64,000 nt of DNA from positions 248,001-312,000 of the forward strand of contig NZ_JAPLET010000019.1 in NCBI RefSeq assembly GCF_026391055.1, in the 5' to 3' direction. This document shows positions 18,851 to 26,944 of this stretch, piece by piece. How positions within the stretch are numbered: the first letter of the stretch is position 1; each line of letters starts with the position of its first letter. The stretch comes from Spirosoma sp. Its GTDB lineage: Bacteria; Bacteroidota; Bacteroidia; Cytophagales; Spirosomataceae. Under the pieces are notes generated by a model, which was given only the letters and a program-made list of their open reading frames with translations, had not been told where the DNA came from and did no database searches. The position numbers were made by a program, and so were the translations under genes.

Positions 18851-18883
18851 TGAAGAAGGCCTACCACAAGCGGGCCTTCTTCA
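18851..18883 (+). terminator. Terminator after the porE-like gene
   Basis: 11-bp stem TGAAGAAGGCC (18851-18861) / GGCCTTCTTCA (18873-18883), 11-nt loop. It lies between convergent genes and could serve both. Confidence 0.7.
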
Positions 18884-18895
18884 TGTAGGTGCTAT

Positions 18896-19081
18896 CTAGG
18901 AAGACTTAACGTGTTTTTTATGGACTGTTGTGCTCGTGGCCGTGGTCTTGGTTGGCGTAGCTTTTTTAACGGTCGTTGTAGTTGTTTTACTTACTGGTTT
19001 CTCTTGTGATGGGGCAGTGGCAGACGCAGTGCCTCCGTACAGTGCAACTGCTATGAAAGCAGCAAAAATGGTCGTTTTCAT
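18896..19081 (-). CDS. Small secreted Lys/Thr-rich protein
   Basis: 61 aa. Clean signal peptide (MKTTIFAAFIAVALYGGTASA), then a 40-residue tail built almost only of Thr, Lys, Val, Ser and Ala (KTTTTTVKKATPTKTTATS), strongly basic. No domain. The signal peptide and the ATG start argue for a real gene, while the low complexity means function cannot be guessed. Similar short basic exported proteins are common in Cytophagales (from memory). Confidence 0.55.
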   Translation of the reverse strand: MKTTIFAAFIAVALYGGTASATAPSQEKPVSKTTTTTVKKATPTKTTATSTTVHKKHVKSS

Positions 19082-19189
19082 ACGCTTGAGAATGGTTTTT
19101 TTCGTTATTGCCCGCCACCCTGGCGGACTTTTCGGGTGAAAGGTCGGCCAGATGAATTAAATGCCGATGAATGATAACTTAAAAAAAGG

Positions 19190-19699
19190 TTAAACTGTTA
19201 GCACCCGAATGGTTACCGACAGTTGTCCCACGTGTCGCATGGTGTGCTCGGCGGCATGTGTTAGCAAGCCAATGACCGTTGAGGGCAGTTGTGCCCGACC
19301 GACACCCCGCGTCTCGGTCAACGTTTTTTCATCAACCGTCTGTAAATAAGCGAGGGATTTCTCGACCTGTTGGTTAAATTTCACAGCCAGTTCGGGCGTC
19401 GATAGGGTTGTCTCGTCCGGGTTTCCTTCAGAGCGTAATGAGGCTAACTGCTCGTCTGACAATGCTTCCTGCCGGGCATAGGTGAACAGCCGGTCGAGTA
19501 CACCGGTCAGGTGCTGCAAGTGAAAACCCACCGAAGCCACATTGGCCGGACGCACCCAAAGTAACGCTTCCGGGAAATCGGTCATCAACGCACTAACTTC
19601 TTCACAAGCCTGCATCAGCGCATGAGCAACGGGCTGTACCAACGGAGGCACATCTGGAAGTGGTCCCCGTAGCCATACTTCGCGTGTTTCTGTAACCAT
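19190..19699 (-). CDS. DinB-like four-helix protein
   Basis: 169 aa, DinB/YfiT-type four-helix bundle. These proteins are putative metal-dependent thiol transferases or hydrolases; many bind a divalent metal through three His. Candidate ligands are in SVGFHLQHLTGVLDRLF and THAAEHTMRHVGQL. It starts 6 bp after the SDR stop codon, so the two genes are one transcript. The substrate is unknown. Confidence 0.82.
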   Translation of the reverse strand: MVTETREVWLRGPLPDVPPLVQPVAHALMQACEEVSALMTDFPEALLWVRPANVASVGFHLQHLTGVLDRLFTYARQEALSDEQLASLRSEGNPDETTLSTPELAVKFNQQVEKSLAYLQTVDEKTLTETRGVGRAQLPSTVIGLLTHAAEHTMRHVGQLSVTIRVLTV

Positions 19700-19705
19700 A
19701 GCGAT

Positions 19706-20494
19706 TTAAATTACGGTACCACCATCTGCATAGAATAAGCTGCCTGTGCTGTACGACGACGCACTGGAAGCCAGAAAAAGGGCCAGTGGGCTAATCTCAT
19801 CCACCGTTCCCATGCGGGCAATAGGTATACGATTCGTGAAATGATCCAGAATTTTTTCGTTCTGCCAGAGAGCCTGACTGAATTTGGTTTTTATCAGACC
19901 TGGGCAAATGGCATTGACCCGTATACCATCAGGTCCCCATTCCTTTGCCAGTACTTTCGTCAGCATATTGAGCGATGCTTTACTCACGCTGTACATGCCA
20001 AGACCTGGGTCGGGCGTGTGTCCGGCAATGCTGCTGATCATGATGATACTACCGCCACCCCGTGCTTTCATGCTTGGATAGCAAAGTTTGCTCAACTCAA
20101 AAGGGGCTTTTACGTTCGCCTGCATGATCTTGTCGAAAGCGGCTCCATCGCAGTCGAGGGATGGGCCGAAGACGGGATTCGACGCGGCATTATTGATAAG
20201 TATATCAATGCCACCATACGTAACTATACTCTTGTCGACCAGTTGCTGAAGCTGATCCATATCGCCCACATTGGCAGCAATGCCTGTTGCTTCGCCACCT
20301 TCTAACCGAATTTTGTTAGCCAGTGCGTCGCAGGCGTCCTGCTTACGGCTGCTGATAATAACGTTTGCGCCAAATTTGGCAAAAACACGGGCCATGTCTT
20401 CGCCAATACCTTTACTGGCACCCGTTATGATAGCGACTTTACCGGTAAGGTCGAACATTGCTTTTTCAGAAGCTGCAATTTGTTGTGGTTCCAT
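19706..20494 (-). CDS. SDR family oxidoreductase
   Basis: NAD(P)-dependent short-chain dehydrogenase. Rossmann motif TGASKGIGEDMARVF (TGxxxGIG), NNAASNP (NNAG-type), catalytic Ser in MISSIAGH, and Tyr/Lys in YSVSKASLNMLTKVLAKEWG, then ICPGLIKTKFS. 262 aa from the ATG at 20494 (MEPQQIAASEKAMFDLTGKV); the frame is open to 20527. The C-terminal SSASSYSTGSLFYADGGTVI is typical of FabG-like SDRs. The specific substrate is not evident. Confidence 0.92.
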   Translation of the reverse strand: MEPQQIAASEKAMFDLTGKVAIITGASKGIGEDMARVFAKFGANVIISSRKQDACDALANKIRLEGGEATGIAANVGDMDQLQQLVDKSIVTYGGIDILINNAASNPVFGPSLDCDGAAFDKIMQANVKAPFELSKLCYPSMKARGGGSIIMISSIAGHTPDPGLGMYSVSKASLNMLTKVLAKEWGPDGIRVNAICPGLIKTKFSQALWQNEKILDHFTNRIPIARMGTVDEISPLALFLASSASSYSTGSLFYADGGTVI

Positions 20495-20595
20495 ATGTAA
20501 AACGATAGTAAACACAAAAGTCGCCAAGGATTCGCAAATACCCGATAATATCGTTTTGCATCCTTTGCGACTCTATAAGTGGTATACTGTTACGG

Positions 20596-21792
20596 TTATT
20601 TCTCGAAGAAACACACCGAACCGCCTACCCAATCTTTGTTCTTATTAAAGTTAACCCCAATCATTTCACCCCGACTCAGGCGGCTGAGGTTGGTTAGTAA
20701 CGTTGGGCGTTTATCTTCTTTAGGCCAGATAAATAGCATTCGGATTTCGCATTTCACCAGCCCGTCCGGCGATTGAATGACGGGCTCGTATTTAACCTTT
20801 TTCTGTAATAGATAACCATCCCGTTGATGTAAGGGTATCGCGTCGAGATCCTCGGCAGTAATGTTCAGCTTCACGCCACTACCCGCAAATGAAAATAACG
20901 GTTTCAGGACGTAATTTTCCAAGTCTTTGGGGTAACTGCTTAAGTCAGACAGGTAATAGCTAGCGGGTACGTAGGGACTTCTCAGTAAAGGCAAGGTGTA
21001 TTTACTAATCCGGAAAAACCAGTTTGGGTGCCCTACCCAGTCAACATCAACATCATCGGTGAGGTGAAAGTCGGTCTGTAGATCAGGGTAGTTTTGCAGA
21101 TCATCGAATATTAGACGGTTATAAATTCGTCTGATCTGAATTAAACGGCCATCTTTTTCATAAAACAGCTTCCGTCCGTCTTTTTTAATTTTGCTGATAC
21201 AAACCGCCGGGATGCCCAGGTATTTTTCTGCCAGAACAAAATCAATACGCGTTTTCTGTTTCTCTGGATAAATCTCTAACAGTATGACCTCTTCCGGTTG
21301 GCAATCGCCCACGATCATCTGGCGCAACTGATCCAGATAAGCTGCATTATCAGCAACTGTAAATAAGTGAGAGAGATTTTTCGGAATGGGATAAAGACTC
21401 CGGAAAAGGCTTGCCAAATAAGGCTGAAAACAATACAGAGACGGAAAACCCTGAAATTCAATTAGCTGAGGAGTTAACTCACCCTGCTCGTCTATGCAAA
21501 CCGCAAAATCGACCGCCATAAACTGTGTATGCCCATCTTCATTTGGCACGCGTTGTTCAGTGGGAATGGCCTTGTCCGTCAGGGCTTTAAAATCATCGCG
21601 GGTGACGACAGCAATAATATCGTCGCAAGCCAGTAAAAGCTTATCGGTCAAAACTTTGGGGACGAAGATGGGGGTTTCAGCTACCCGAAAATCCAATTGG
21701 TTGGGATAATCGGTTTCAACTTTAGCCAAAAAAGCCCGGTAGCTCTCCGGGCTAAAGGCTTCATTAAAGGCGTCTCTGACAGGCTTTATCAT
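20596..21792 (-). CDS. Putative ATP-grasp-like ligase, third gene of an amide-ligase cluster
   Basis: 398 aa. I do not recognise a named family with certainty. Features that suggest a divergent (perhaps circularly permuted) ATP-grasp, like glutathionylspermidine-synthase relatives: LIEFQGFPSLYCFQPYL, VILLEIYPEKQKTRIDF, DWVGHPNWFFRISKYTLPLL, and YVLKPLFSFAGSGVKLNI, whose KPLxSxxGxGV resembles an ATP-binding loop; near the end come CEIRMLFIW and LLTNLSRLSRG. No signal peptide or TM segment, so cytoplasmic. It follows the amidotransferase gene by about 100 bp with a hairpin in between. A carboxylate-amine ligation role comes from context. Confidence 0.65.
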   Translation of the reverse strand: MIKPVRDAFNEAFSPESYRAFLAKVETDYPNQLDFRVAETPIFVPKVLTDKLLLACDDIIAVVTRDDFKALTDKAIPTEQRVPNEDGHTQFMAVDFAVCIDEQGELTPQLIEFQGFPSLYCFQPYLASLFRSLYPIPKNLSHLFTVADNAAYLDQLRQMIVGDCQPEEVILLEIYPEKQKTRIDFVLAEKYLGIPAVCISKIKKDGRKLFYEKDGRLIQIRRIYNRLIFDDLQNYPDLQTDFHLTDDVDVDWVGHPNWFFRISKYTLPLLRSPYVPASYYLSDLSSYPKDLENYVLKPLFSFAGSGVKLNITAEDLDAIPLHQRDGYLLQKKVKYEPVIQSPDGLVKCEIRMLFIWPKEDKRPTLLTNLSRLSRGEMIGVNFNKNKDWVGGSVCFFEK

Positions 21793-21847
21793 AAGGCGTT
21801 GGGATAAATCAGACCGATACCAATTAATCTCAGGTCGGCAATAATTT

Positions 21848-21886
21848 TATGGTCGATAGCTGTTTCTTAAAGAGCTATCGACCATA
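21848..21886 (-). terminator. Hairpin between the amidotransferase and ATP-grasp-like genes
   Basis: Perfect 14-bp inverted repeat TATGGTCGATAGCT (21848-21861) and complement (21873-21886), 11-nt loop. On the minus strand it is followed by AAAATTAT, not a U run. It may be a partial terminator or an RNA-processing site inside the cluster. Confidence 0.6.
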
Positions 21887-21896
21887 CGAAAGAAAA

Positions 21897-22733
21897 CTAT
21901 GCAACTTCGTGCTCTTCGACGGTAGACGATAACGACCGAATGGCCTGACGCAAAAATCCGGGAAGAATAACCGACTCGGTCAAAGGTATTTTGTCAGGGT
22001 CCTGAAGGTAAGAAACCATGTCGTCGTATTTCTCCTGGCCAAAATTCAGCACGATATGATTGCGTTTTTCGGGTTGTAAGAAGTAGCGTAGCATCCCCTC
22101 GTTGTCGGCTTCGGGGTGGAACTGCGTACCGATGATTTCGGGAGAAAATCGCATGGCCATAACCGCTCGGTCCAGCAGTACATGCGGCCTGATTTTCTCC
22201 AGACACAAGATATCCGCGCCCATTTCGGTCATTCGCTCAGCGTCGGGACTAGTAATTTGATAATCGCGGGAGTCGACTGCGAAGAATGGATCGGGTAAGC
22301 CTTCCAGCAACGTTTCCGAATCACCTTCATCTGTTTTATGCACCGGAAAAATACCAAATGATGTTGACTTACGGCGGCTTAACAAACCCAGACCGAGGTG
22401 GCGAACAACCAGTTGGAACGAATGGCAGATCAGGAAAACGAATTTCTTCCGGTCGTTGTGAGCGTTCCAGTCAAAAATCTGGTCAATCAGCTCAAAATAG
22501 CGACTTTCCCATTCATCAGATGAGGCCATCGGGCTACCGGGGCCACCCGACGAAATATAAATATCGTAGTCTAAATCGGGGAGTTCGTTATTCGCCCGAA
22601 CATCAAATACATCGAATGCCAGCTCGGCATGGTCGTTTCCCTGTACGTTTCGAATTATGTGTAAAATACAACGCATGCCTTCATTGGCATGGTTGTTATT
22701 CATATCGAGAACAGCAATTTTTACTAAGCTCAT
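21897..22733 (-). CDS. Class I glutamine amidotransferase-like protein
   Basis: 278 aa, cytoplasmic. GATase1 fold with the oxyanion/glycine region YDIYISSGGPGSPMAS, nucleophile Cys in FLICHSFQL, and catalytic His/Glu in IIGTQFHPEADNEGM, so a complete triad. Such domains release ammonia from glutamine or hydrolyse gamma-glutamyl bonds. The 45-residue C-terminal extension (PDKIPLTESVILPGFLRQAI) is not part of the GATase core. Second gene of the GCS2/GATase/ATP-grasp-like cluster, 49 bp after GCS2. It may supply ammonia, or cleave gamma-glutamyl products made by the neighbours. Confidence 0.82.
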   Translation of the reverse strand: MSLVKIAVLDMNNNHANEGMRCILHIIRNVQGNDHAELAFDVFDVRANNELPDLDYDIYISSGGPGSPMASSDEWESRYFELIDQIFDWNAHNDRKKFVFLICHSFQLVVRHLGLGLLSRRKSTSFGIFPVHKTDEGDSETLLEGLPDPFFAVDSRDYQITSPDAERMTEMGADILCLEKIRPHVLLDRAVMAMRFSPEIIGTQFHPEADNEGMLRYFLQPEKRNHIVLNFGQEKYDDMVSYLQDPDKIPLTESVILPGFLRQAIRSLSSTVEEHEVA

Positions 22734-22782
22734 AGAGTGTGTGTTACGGCTAACTGCTAGTTAATTATCCTTTAAAAATAAA

Positions 22783-23883
22783 CTACCTGATGCCGAAAGA
22801 AGTTTCCTGAACAATGTAATCGACTACCTGCTTGAGGTCGTTTGTCTGTTGGAAAACAGCTAATTGACGGTCGGCGCCGGTGCCCATTTCCAGGATTTTA
22901 AGAACATATTCGCACTCTGCACGGCTACCGAGTTCATCAACGACATCGTCGATAAAGTTTAGCAGTTCGTGGATCAGTTCATGGGTTGGTACTTCAATTT
23001 GCTTACCAAAATCAATCAATTTACCTTCAATACCGTACCGGGCAGCCCGCCATTTGTTTTCGTTGATCAGGATACGACGATACGGACGGAAGTTGAGGTT
23101 TTGCTGGTGAAGCTTGTAAATTTTAGCTACCAGCGCCTGCATGATGGCCGCCAGACAAATGGTTTCATCCACCCGCATTGGCACATCGCAGATACGAAAC
23201 TCAATGGTGTCGAAGAACGGATGTAGCCGTATATCCCACCAGATTTTCTTGCCGTTGTCGATACAGCCGGTTTTCACCAGTAAATTGATGTACTCATCGT
23301 ACTCCGCTGCCGAAGAAAAGAAATCCGGGATACCGGTGCGGGGAAACTTGTCAAATACCTTTGATCGGTACGATTTGAAGCCCGTGTTACGGCCCCGCCA
23401 AAAGGGCGAATTGGTCGATAGGGCGTAAATGTGCGGTAAGAAATAGCGTACCGCGTTCATAATCTGAACGCCTTCATTCCTATTTTCGATGCCTACGTGT
23501 ACGTGTAACCCAAATATCAGGTTCGAGCGGGCCACATCGCGCAGTTCGTCGATCAACCGGTCGTAACGTTCATTGGGGGTGATCAGCTGCTCTTGCCAGT
23601 CTGAGAAAGGGTGTGTTCCGGCAGCCGCAATCTTTAGATTCTGGTTGTCGGCCAGCTCCAGGATCATCTTTCGGAGATACGTGACTTCCTGGCGGGCTTC
23701 GTGAATATTATTGCAGATATTAGTACCAACCTCAACGACGGCCTGGTGCATTTCGGCCTTTACGCGCTCCTGGAGAACAATTTGGCCGCCATCAACAATC
23801 TTTGACATGTGAGACCTTAACTCGCCCGTAGCCGGGTCTATTGTCTGAAATTCTTCTTCTATTCCTAGGGTGAAAACGGGCAT
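22783..23883 (-). CDS. Carboxylate-amine ligase, GCS2/YbdK family
   Basis: 366 aa. Glutamine-synthetase-fold ligase related to glutamate-cysteine ligase (COG2170), forming an amide bond between a carboxylate and an amine with ATP. N-terminal MPVFTLGIEEEFQTIDPATGELR, then ANNIC-like GTNICNNIHEAR, GTHPFSDWQEQ, FGLHVHVGIENRNEGV, ALSTNSPFWRGRNTGFKSYR, HPFFDTIEFRICDVPMRVDE and the late RAARYGIEGKLIDF. All typical of the family at full length. First gene of a three-gene minus-strand cluster. The substrate is unknown; relatives make gamma-glutamyl-type compounds. Confidence 0.92.
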   Translation of the reverse strand: MPVFTLGIEEEFQTIDPATGELRSHMSKIVDGGQIVLQERVKAEMHQAVVEVGTNICNNIHEARQEVTYLRKMILELADNQNLKIAAAGTHPFSDWQEQLITPNERYDRLIDELRDVARSNLIFGLHVHVGIENRNEGVQIMNAVRYFLPHIYALSTNSPFWRGRNTGFKSYRSKVFDKFPRTGIPDFFSSAAEYDEYINLLVKTGCIDNGKKIWWDIRLHPFFDTIEFRICDVPMRVDETICLAAIMQALVAKIYKLHQQNLNFRPYRRILINENKWRAARYGIEGKLIDFGKQIEVPTHELIHELLNFIDDVVDELGSRAECEYVLKILEMGTGADRQLAVFQQTNDLKQVVDYIVQETSFGIR

Positions 23884-24011
23884 ATACGTTAAGGTTAGTG
23901 GCTGGCAGGCTACCGCAGAGGGCCTGAACTAGGGGTAAGATACATTTTTTTTGTAAACCTGATACGCTATAAATGGTTTTTTGACCAACTGAAAATCAAA
24001 CCAAACACAGT

Positions 24012-24269
24012 ATGAGAACGCAGCAAGAAAAAAAACTGATAACAAAGTATTGGCTATTTGGTGGGGGCGGTGCCATGTTGCTGGGTAGCGGACTTGCCGT
24101 GTTACTCCACGGTTCCAAAATGAAAGAAGTCAATGTTGATCCCTGGTTTTGGGTGAGTACGGGTGGTTTTGCACTTATTATGACCGGTTTGGGTTTCATT
24201 GGGGATGCGAACCGTTTCCGAACAATGGTCGACGTTTTGCGCGAGCTGGATAAACGGGATCAGGAGTAA
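24012..24269 (+). CDS. Small two-TM membrane protein
   Basis: 85 aa. Two hydrophobic segments (WLFGGGGAMLLGSGLAVLLH at about 14-33 and WFWVSTGGFALIMTGLGFIG at about 46-65) and a charged C-terminal tail (RFRTMVDVLRELDKRDQE). No known domain. Followed by an imperfect hairpin (24301-24357) and then the sigma-factor gene. Confidence 0.7.
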   Translation: MRTQQEKKLITKYWLFGGGGAMLLGSGLAVLLHGSKMKEVNVDPWFWVSTGGFALIMTGLGFIGDANRFRTMVDVLRELDKRDQE

Positions 24270-24300
24270 CCGTTAAGAACCCGCTAAATTGGCTATACCA

Positions 24301-24357
24301 GTTAAATAACGGTCAGAAGTTAGGATTTTAACTCACAATTTCTGGCCGTTATCTAAC
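24301..24357 (+). terminator. Imperfect hairpin after the small membrane-protein gene
   Basis: 21-bp arms (24301-24321 and 24337-24357) match at 18 positions around a 15-nt loop. It lies about 20 bp before the sigma-factor ATG, so it may terminate upstream transcription or lie in the sigma-gene leader. Confidence 0.55.
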
Positions 24358-24379
24358 TTATTCTGTTCACATACCCACC

Positions 24380-24931
24380 ATGGCTGAAACGCCCGGACGA
24401 ACCATTCTTGAGACAGTAAAGCAGTACGGAAACCGGCTGTCTCGGTTTATTCGCGGGCAGGTGAAATCAGAGGAGGATGCCGAAGATATTTTACAGGACG
24501 TTTGGTACCAGCTCGCCAGAGTTGTTGACCTCGACGGCATCGAGAGCGTAAGCGGCTGGCTGTTTCAGGTGGCCCGAAACAGAATTACCGATACCTATCG
24601 GAAGAGAAAAGACGATTCATTATCTGATTTGATGGGTGATGAGGATGACGACGATTTCCGCTTTCGGGAAATTCTTCTGGCCGATGCCGAAACCCCCGAG
24701 GATCAGTTTTTTAAGGATATTTTCTGGGAAGAACTAATGAAGGCGCTGAATGAGTTACCCGAAAATCAGCGGATTGTTTTTGTTCAGAATGAACTCGAGG
24801 ACCGAACCTTGCAGGAGATTGCCGATGAGACGGGGGAGAATCTGAAGACGATCATCTCCCGGAAACGCTATGCCGTTCAGCACCTTCGGAAACGATTACA
24901 ACGCCTATACGATGAACTTGACAACCTATAA
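24380..24931 (+). CDS. ECF RNA polymerase sigma factor
   Basis: 183 aa. Sigma region 2 (about 12-80: SEEDAEDILQDVWYQLAR, WLFQVARNRITDTYRKR), an acidic linker (DLMGDEDDDDFRFRE), and sigma region 4 (about 125-178: ALNELPENQRIVFVQNELED, LQEIADETGENLKTIISRKR) with the helix-turn-helix that reads the -35 element. The next gene starts 3 bp after the stop and encodes a small membrane protein, so that protein is the obvious candidate regulator. No classical zinc anti-sigma is nearby. Confidence 0.93.
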   Translation: MAETPGRTILETVKQYGNRLSRFIRGQVKSEEDAEDILQDVWYQLARVVDLDGIESVSGWLFQVARNRITDTYRKRKDDSLSDLMGDEDDDDFRFREILLADAETPEDQFFKDIFWEELMKALNELPENQRIVFVQNELEDRTLQEIADETGENLKTIISRKRYAVQHLRKRLQRLYDELDNL

Positions 24932-24934
24932 GCT

Positions 24935-25267
24935 ATGAGAACTCCTTACAGGCGGATACGATTTTTTGTGCCAATCTTCATACTACTGGCGTTGCTGGGC
25001 GTTTCTTACGCCGTTTACTGGCTCTGGAATACGGTGCTGGTTGCGGTTGTACCCGTTAAGTCGGTAACGTTCTGGCAGGCAGTGGGGTTATTGGTCCTAT
25101 CCCGACTTTTATTCGGAGGGTTCAAATTCGGCCCGCGAAACGGAGGCTTCCGGGGAGCAGGTGGCGGACTTCCCTGGCGGGATAAATTGCGTCAAATGAG
25201 CGACGAAGACCGAAGGAAATTCAAGAGTGAATGGAAGAAACGATGCCATGATAAGTCTGGATCGTAA
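24935..25267 (+). CDS. Small membrane protein coupled to the ECF sigma factor
   Basis: 110 aa. Two TM segments (about 8-32, FFVPIFILLALLGVSYAVYW; about 42-60, FWQAVGLLVLSRLLFGGF), a Gly-rich link, and a basic C-terminal helix (LRQMSDEDRRKFKSEWKKRC). It begins 3 bp after the sigma gene, so the two are co-translated. It lacks the HxxxCxxC of zinc anti-sigma factors, so a role in holding the sigma factor at the membrane is only inference from position. Its stop is 1 bp from the convergent neighbour. Confidence 0.75.
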   Translation: MRTPYRRIRFFVPIFILLALLGVSYAVYWLWNTVLVAVVPVKSVTFWQAVGLLVLSRLLFGGFKFGPRNGGFRGAGGGLPWRDKLRQMSDEDRRKFKSEWKKRCHDKSGS

Positions 25268-25268
25268 A

Positions 25269-26921
25269 TTATACCAGTTTTGGCTCAATCCACAAAGCCG
25301 TGAAGCAGCCAAGAAATAAAATGAGCCACACCCAGTCCGGCACCCTGGCTATGGTGGTTCGGGAGGGTTGCAGGGATGATAATGTAGCCTGCGCATGAGC
25401 CAGCATAAACCGGCTGACCATCTGCCGGTCGGCTATCGGGTCTGATCGGTTACGCGCGTTTACGAAGAGTGCCAGCGAATCCTGCGCCGGTTGCCAGCCG
25501 GTATGTCTGAACAGCGATAAACCAACTGCCGAACGTTCATTGACGGGCGAGGGTATAAGAACTACCGTATCCTGACCAATGAATAGTTTCTGCGACGAGC
25601 CAGTCGTGTTATTGACAAGAACTTCCTGTTGCAAACCGCTATACACCGGTGAATTTACCTGAATTGTGGGCTTGTCAGAAGAGGATAGTCGGGCCAGCAC
25701 CGCCGTCCAGACCCGGTTGTACCCGATGCTGTCGCCACTGAGCGATAACGGGTAGGTTTCGCTTAATAAACTAACCCCAATACGTCCGGCAGATCCGCGT
25801 GTGCTTCGCTGCACGGCAATCGGGTAACCGGCTACAGCGAACTGGTTTAGACTTTCCGAGAATCGGTAGGGGAGTGCAGTCAGCCCATTGCTAACCGGGA
25901 CGGTCGCTTCGTTGCCTGTTTTTCTTACCTGCCAGCGGCTACCTAATGCCTGATTGATCACCCGGCTTTCGGTTTCTGGATTGGTGATGTTGATGAACAG
26001 AACGGCTTTCCCATCGGCAACGGCTTTACGAACGGTCGGATTGACGGCATTGGCGGACTCCGTGATGATAAGATCTGGCGTGGTTTTGTCAATGGATTTA
26101 CCCGCTTTGTTGATGCTGACGTTGCTGCTGATATTCTTCGATAAGGTGGTCGATACCTGAACCGTATGTCCCTGTTTACCCAACCAACCCGCTAATGTGT
26201 TGCTTTCGAAGTCGGGGCTGTTGAGTAAAAACAAAACGGTAAGCGGCTCAATTGGCCGGGTAAAGTATCGAACCGTGTCGAGGGTATTTTTGCCCAGGAC
26301 TAACTCCGTTTGGGTGCGCCCACGCGAAAAAGCGGGAAATTGAAGCGAAAATGGCTGCACACCCGCGTGCAGGGCCACACTGTCGAGTGTTCTGCTGCCA
26401 AATTTTATCCGAAGCAAAGCCTCCTCCGACGATAGAATCCGGCCCGTTACCCGCTGAATCTCGCCCTGTCGAACAACGCCTTTCCAGTGCAGACTCTGCA
26501 CTGAATTTGGCTCGGAATAAGGTATCCATTGCAGAGCCGACTGGCTGATCTGGGTCAGAGTTGCCGTTGGAAATCGTTGGCCAATCAGGGTCAATGAATC
26601 GTACTCGTCCTTTAAATTCCGGCTGGTAATACTTTCCTGAAGGTTGAGGCTGTCCCGAACCTGACGGGCTACGGCTGACGGCACTTCGTCGCCAACGAGC
26701 AGTACATGCGTGGCCAACCGTTCACGTTGCCATTCAAACTGGAGAAAATAGCCAAGTACAACCAGCCAGAGAAGGATATTCAGACCTGTCCGAAGGGATT
26801 TTCGGCCGGTAGATATTGATTGGTTGCGGGCAATAAGCCAAAGCTGACCAACCAATAGAATGGTTAACGCCAGGACGATAAACCAGGTGATCGGGTCGGT
26901 CCAGTTTACAGGTGTTTGCAT
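25269..26921 (-). CDS. Membrane protein of the MoxR/Bat cluster with GATase-like domain
   Basis: 550 aa. Two N-terminal TM segments (WFIVLALTILLVGQLWLIAR; LRTGLNILLWLVVLGYFLQF) and one C-terminal (VPDWVWLILFLGCFTALWI). The large central part is periplasmic: beta-rich at 90-230, then a stretch (about 235-400) resembling a GATase1-like fold that lacks a visible nucleophile Cys (LTVLFLLNSPDFESNTLAGW; PDLIITESANAVNPTV; DGKAVLFINITNPE). Last gene of a six-gene minus-strand run. Such proteins occur with MoxR and DUF58 genes in Bacteroidota and Planctomycetes. The function is unknown. Confidence 0.7.
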   Translation of the reverse strand: MQTPVNWTDPITWFIVLALTILLVGQLWLIARNQSISTGRKSLRTGLNILLWLVVLGYFLQFEWQRERLATHVLLVGDEVPSAVARQVRDSLNLQESITSRNLKDEYDSLTLIGQRFPTATLTQISQSALQWIPYSEPNSVQSLHWKGVVRQGEIQRVTGRILSSEEALLRIKFGSRTLDSVALHAGVQPFSLQFPAFSRGRTQTELVLGKNTLDTVRYFTRPIEPLTVLFLLNSPDFESNTLAGWLGKQGHTVQVSTTLSKNISSNVSINKAGKSIDKTTPDLIITESANAVNPTVRKAVADGKAVLFINITNPETESRVINQALGSRWQVRKTGNEATVPVSNGLTALPYRFSESLNQFAVAGYPIAVQRSTRGSAGRIGVSLLSETYPLSLSGDSIGYNRVWTAVLARLSSSDKPTIQVNSPVYSGLQQEVLVNNTTGSSQKLFIGQDTVVLIPSPVNERSAVGLSLFRHTGWQPAQDSLALFVNARNRSDPIADRQMVSRFMLAHAQATLSSLQPSRTTIARVPDWVWLILFLGCFTALWIEPKLV

Positions 26922-26944
26922 TCGAAATTCAGATAAATTGGCGG

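Noticed and set aside
19841-20305. 154-codon plus-strand ORF inside the SDR gene
   Set aside because: Antisense of a well-supported SDR gene with all catalytic motifs on the other strand.
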